A model generated the notes under the pieces. That model saw nothing but the letters and a program-made list of their open reading frames with translations. It was not told the origin of the DNA and searched no databases. From Legionella sp. (GTDB taxonomy: Bacteria; Pseudomonadota; Gammaproteobacteria; Legionellales; Legionellaceae): a stretch of DNA of 7,759 nt. Shown piece after piece: positions 5,424 to 7,759 of this stretch (position 1 is the first letter of the stretch; each line of letters starts with the position of its first letter). The DNA is taken from the NCBI GenBank assembly GCA_004297865.1, contig SCSO01000410.1:1-7759 (forward strand). Reading direction: 5' to 3'. The position numbers and the translations under genes are program-made.

Positions 5424-7759
5424 CTAATCGTCCGCTGTAACCGTTATTTCTCCCGATACCCCACGTGCTTTAGTCGTGGGATTGTACATAGACTCTGCAA
5501 AAGCTGGGGGTACTGTGTAGGTTCCAGTGTTCACTGCTTTAATCTTATAGACTATCTCTTTCGCTGATGAATCCACAACACCAAAGAAATTCACCCGATC
5601 TTCACGTGCATCCGCATATTCCATAGTATCTGCTTTCACTGAATCTCGAACAACTTCAAATCCTCCTGGTAAAAGATCCTCAATCGCGATGTTGGTGAGA
5701 TAAGTATTATCTAAGGCGCGGATTTGGATGTGAACTTCTATCTCAGTACCTAAGGTCGTGCTTTTCACCACATTCCCTTTAGCATCACGATATTCCCTAA
5801 CAATTTCCATGCCTTGTTTTAAGGATTCCGTGGCTGCACTCTTATCAAAACCAGCCTGTACCAATTGATAAAAATAACTTTGTTTATCAGGATTGATAAA
5901 ATTCACCTGTTTGACTTGTGTATCTAAATCTACCTGTTGGTAATTCCCACTGGTTGCGGGGATACCCACTTCTTGTCCTTGTAAGTTAGTCTTACTCATG
6001 GACAATGCAGGCGTGTTGCCAGCAGGGTTAGATTGCTGATAAGCACCTAAGGCAAGACTGGTGTAACCAGCAAGCACAGTATTAATTTCATCATTATTAA
6101 GTGAATCAACCAATTGCATCAATAATTTATCACCCACCTGATCCAAACGATTAGGGAAGTGTTTAGCGACTAAATACAAGTACTGAGCATTTGAAGTATC
6201 CGTATTGTAAAAGTCGGTAAAGACTTGCTTATCTTTAGGTTTATATTGGCTAATTAATTGATTGGCTTCATCATAACTCTTCAACATCTGATAAGAGGCC
6301 GCAATATAGGCGCCGGTAATATCTTTTTGCCATGCATTGTCTTTATCTTTTTGTAAAAACAACTGCAAATTCGCAAGATAGTTGGTAGTCACTAATTCAT
6401 TACGCGTCAGAACATAAATCGCATACGCTTGAATTCTCGCGCTATCCATATCACTCACGTTTTGTGCAGCCAGATCTTTAAGATAATTAATTCCGCTGTA
6501 GAAAAGATTACCTGGAACTGCAAGACCTTGCGCACGCGCTTCGGTGAGGAAATGCATTGCATAAACCGAGGCAAATTGATTTCCAGAGTTATCACCTAAG
6601 CCTGGCCAATAACTAAAACCACCATTGGACATTTGTCGCTGGCTGAGTTGTTGAATCGTATTGTTTACTTTTTCAGTAATTTGATTGCTGTCTTTGGCAA
6701 ACCAAGATTGGCTATTCATCGCTAATAAAGGCATAGCCTTAGAAGTCAATTGCTCAGTACAACCATAAGGGAAGTTGTCTAAATAACGTTGTAAGCCAAA
6801 GACCAAAATCAATGGACTCGTCGACATAGTGGCATCAACCTGACGATGTTCAGGATATAAAGTTTGCAAGAGTTCCAAAGATTTCTTCGCTTCTTGTGAT
6901 TTGCCACTTTCAACTGAAGTCATGTAAGGGTTGGCAGGGCGTACACTTAATGTTGCATCCATTGCGGCAGATTTATCCCCAGCACTGGCTTTAAAGCTAA
7001 CCTTGGCTGCACCCAATGCAGATTTAGCACGTAATTGATAACGTACGCTTTGTTCACGTCCTTCACTAATAGCGAGGGTTTGTTGTGCTTTGCCGACAAT
7101 TTCAATTTCAGGCGAGGCCATTAATTCTACAGTCACTTGCGCTTGTTCACCTGAACCTTTCACGTTGTTGGCGATACTCGCTGTAATTTCAAAAGTATCA
7201 CCAGGGGCAACGAAAGTAGGAACATTAGGGCTAATAATAAAGTCACCGCGAATTTCCGCAGTAGTGTCTTGTGAACCTACTGAGTCAGTAGAAACAGCCA
7301 CTGCCATTACTCGCAATGCACCATTGAAATAATCAGGAATTTTATAAGTCAATTGGCGACTGGAGGTATCGGTATCTTGAATACCTGACCAGAAAACCAC
7401 CGGTAAATCCGTTTTCCGTTTGAAAGGATTAAGTCGCGCAGCCAATTCTTCTTCACCACCGTCGCCACCAACCGCAGACAGTTCGCGGTCTTGAATAAAT
7501 TTAGGCAGAATTTGATCGACTGTTTGCTGAGTTAACACTTCCAAAGCTCTTTTTTGGAAGAAGAACGATAAAGGATCCGGCGTGTCATAATTGCCCACTT
7601 GTAAAATCCCTTCATCCACGGCAAAAACAATAATTTTGCCAGGCTTATCGGTATGGTAATCAATAGTAAATGATTCGCCCGGACGTGCTACCTTTGCAGT
7701 GGTTAAATCAATTTTAATATCATGATTATCATGATTCACAGTAAAAGGAGCCACACTAT
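5424..7759 (-). CDS. Bacterial alpha-2-macroglobulin, C-terminal part, thioester type
   Basis: Bacterial alpha-2-macroglobulins are usually periplasmic, membrane-anchored lipoproteins thought to trap attacking proteases through a bait region and a reactive thioester, often beside the murein synthase PBP1c. Only the C-terminal 777 residues lie here; the frame is open to the right edge, and the lipobox and early macroglobulin domains are outside. Counting from the first whole codon, a bait-region-like end occurs near 38-60 (VFAVDEGILQVGNYDTPDP). The A2M domain, with LNPFKRKTDLPVVFWSGI then IPDYFNGALRVMAVAVS, spans about 109-200. The thioester motif CTEQ (333-336, bases 6750-6761) follows FPYG. 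The helical thioester domain continues with NGGFSYWPG near 379, and a final receptor-like beta domain covers about 649-777. The whole protein should be roughly 1,600-2,000 residues. The cysteine, glutamate and glutamine needed for the thioester are intact. It resembles the YfhM type rather than the thioester-less YfaS type. No pbpC follows: downstream lie a palindrome and purE. Confidence 0.93.
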   Translation of the reverse strand, partial: SVAPFTVNHDNHDIKIDLTTAKVARPGESFTIDYHTDKPGKIIVFAVDEGILQVGNYDTPDPLSFFFQKRALEVLTQQTVDQILPKFIQDRELSAVGGDGGEEELAARLNPFKRKTDLPVVFWSGIQDTDTSSRQLTYKIPDYFNGALRVMAVAVSTDSVGSQDTTAEIRGDFIISPNVPTFVAPGDTFEITASIANNVKGSGEQAQVTVELMASPEIEIVGKAQQTLAISEGREQSVRYQLRAKSALGAAKVSFKASAGDKSAAMDATLSVRPANPYMTSVESGKSQEAKKSLELLQTLYPEHRQVDATMSTSPLILVFGLQRYLDNFPYGCTEQLTSKAMPLLAMNSQSWFAKDSNQITEKVNNTIQQLSQRQMSNGGFSYWPGLGDNSGNQFASVYAMHFLTEARAQGLAVPGNLFYSGINYLKDLAAQNVSDMDSARIQAYAIYVLTRNELVTTNYLANLQLFLQKDKDNAWQKDITGAYIAASYQMLKSYDEANQLISQYKPKDKQVFTDFYNTDTSNAQYLYLVAKHFPNRLDQVGDKLLMQLVDSLNNDEINTVLAGYTSLALGAYQQSNPAGNTPALSMSKTNLQGQEVGIPATSGNYQQVDLDTQVKQVNFINPDKQSYFYQLVQAGFDKSAATESLKQGMEIVREYRDAKGNVVKSTTLGTEIEVHIQIRALDNTYLTNIAIEDLLPGGFEVVRDSVKADTMEYADAREDRVNFFGVVDSSAKEIVYKIKAVNTGTYTVPPAFAESMYNPTTKARGVSGEITVTADD

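Noticed and set aside
7719..7736. Perfect tandem copy of ATCATGATT
   Set aside because: It is a single in-frame duplication inside the macroglobulin gene (NHDNHD in the protein), too short to be meaningful.
7752..7754. GTG as start codon of the macroglobulin gene
   Set aside because: The frame continues to the right edge, and a normal macroglobulin has roughly a thousand more residues before this point.
1..7759. tRNA, rRNA, CRISPR array, insertion sequence or integrase
   Set aside because: None was seen: the non-coding space totals only about 330 bp and is accounted for by hairpins, the palindromes and the purE leader.

Overview
The window is AT-rich (about 40% G+C by eye) and gene-dense. 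It holds two long genes that run off its edges and one small complete gene between them. The genes are a class I PurE, a thioester-type bacterial alpha-2-macroglobulin and a very large SecA-like protein. This mix fits a gammaproteobacterium, and the base composition and the giant SecA-like protein suggest a host-associated one, possibly from the Legionellales or a relative. That placement is an inference, because nothing in the window fixes the taxon.

Layout. Positions 1-4602 (+) are the 3' part of one gene whose start lies left of the window. It encodes at least 1,533 residues. The SecA-type DEAD motor sits in the middle of the protein, flanked by about 600 residues of unrecognised helical sequence before it and about 370 after it. 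Positions 4603-4780 are a convergent intergenic region with three inverted repeats. Positions 4781-5272 (-) are purE, complete. Positions 5273-5423 are the purE leader, with a candidate promoter and an inverted repeat that overlaps its Shine-Dalgarno sequence. Positions 5424-7759 (-) are the C-terminal half of an alpha-2-macroglobulin whose 5' end lies right of the window.

Relations. purE and the macroglobulin gene share a strand but are 151 bp apart and functionally unrelated, so they are probably separate transcription units. Each is followed, 3 to 10 bp past its stop codon, by a copy of the same palindrome (TGTTGGGTCAYGACCCAAC on the minus strand). This looks like a dispersed REP-like or terminator element. 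The SecA-like gene converges on purE. There is no purK next to purE and no pbpC downstream of the macroglobulin gene.

The candidate for something undescribed is the SecA-like protein. It keeps the ATPase motifs of a protein-translocation motor in a scaffold nearly twice the usual SecA size, lacks the SecA zinc-binding tail, and ends in a glutamate-rich segment. It could be a specialised translocase, another kind of ATP-driven motor, or a secreted effector. The sequence alone does not decide between these.
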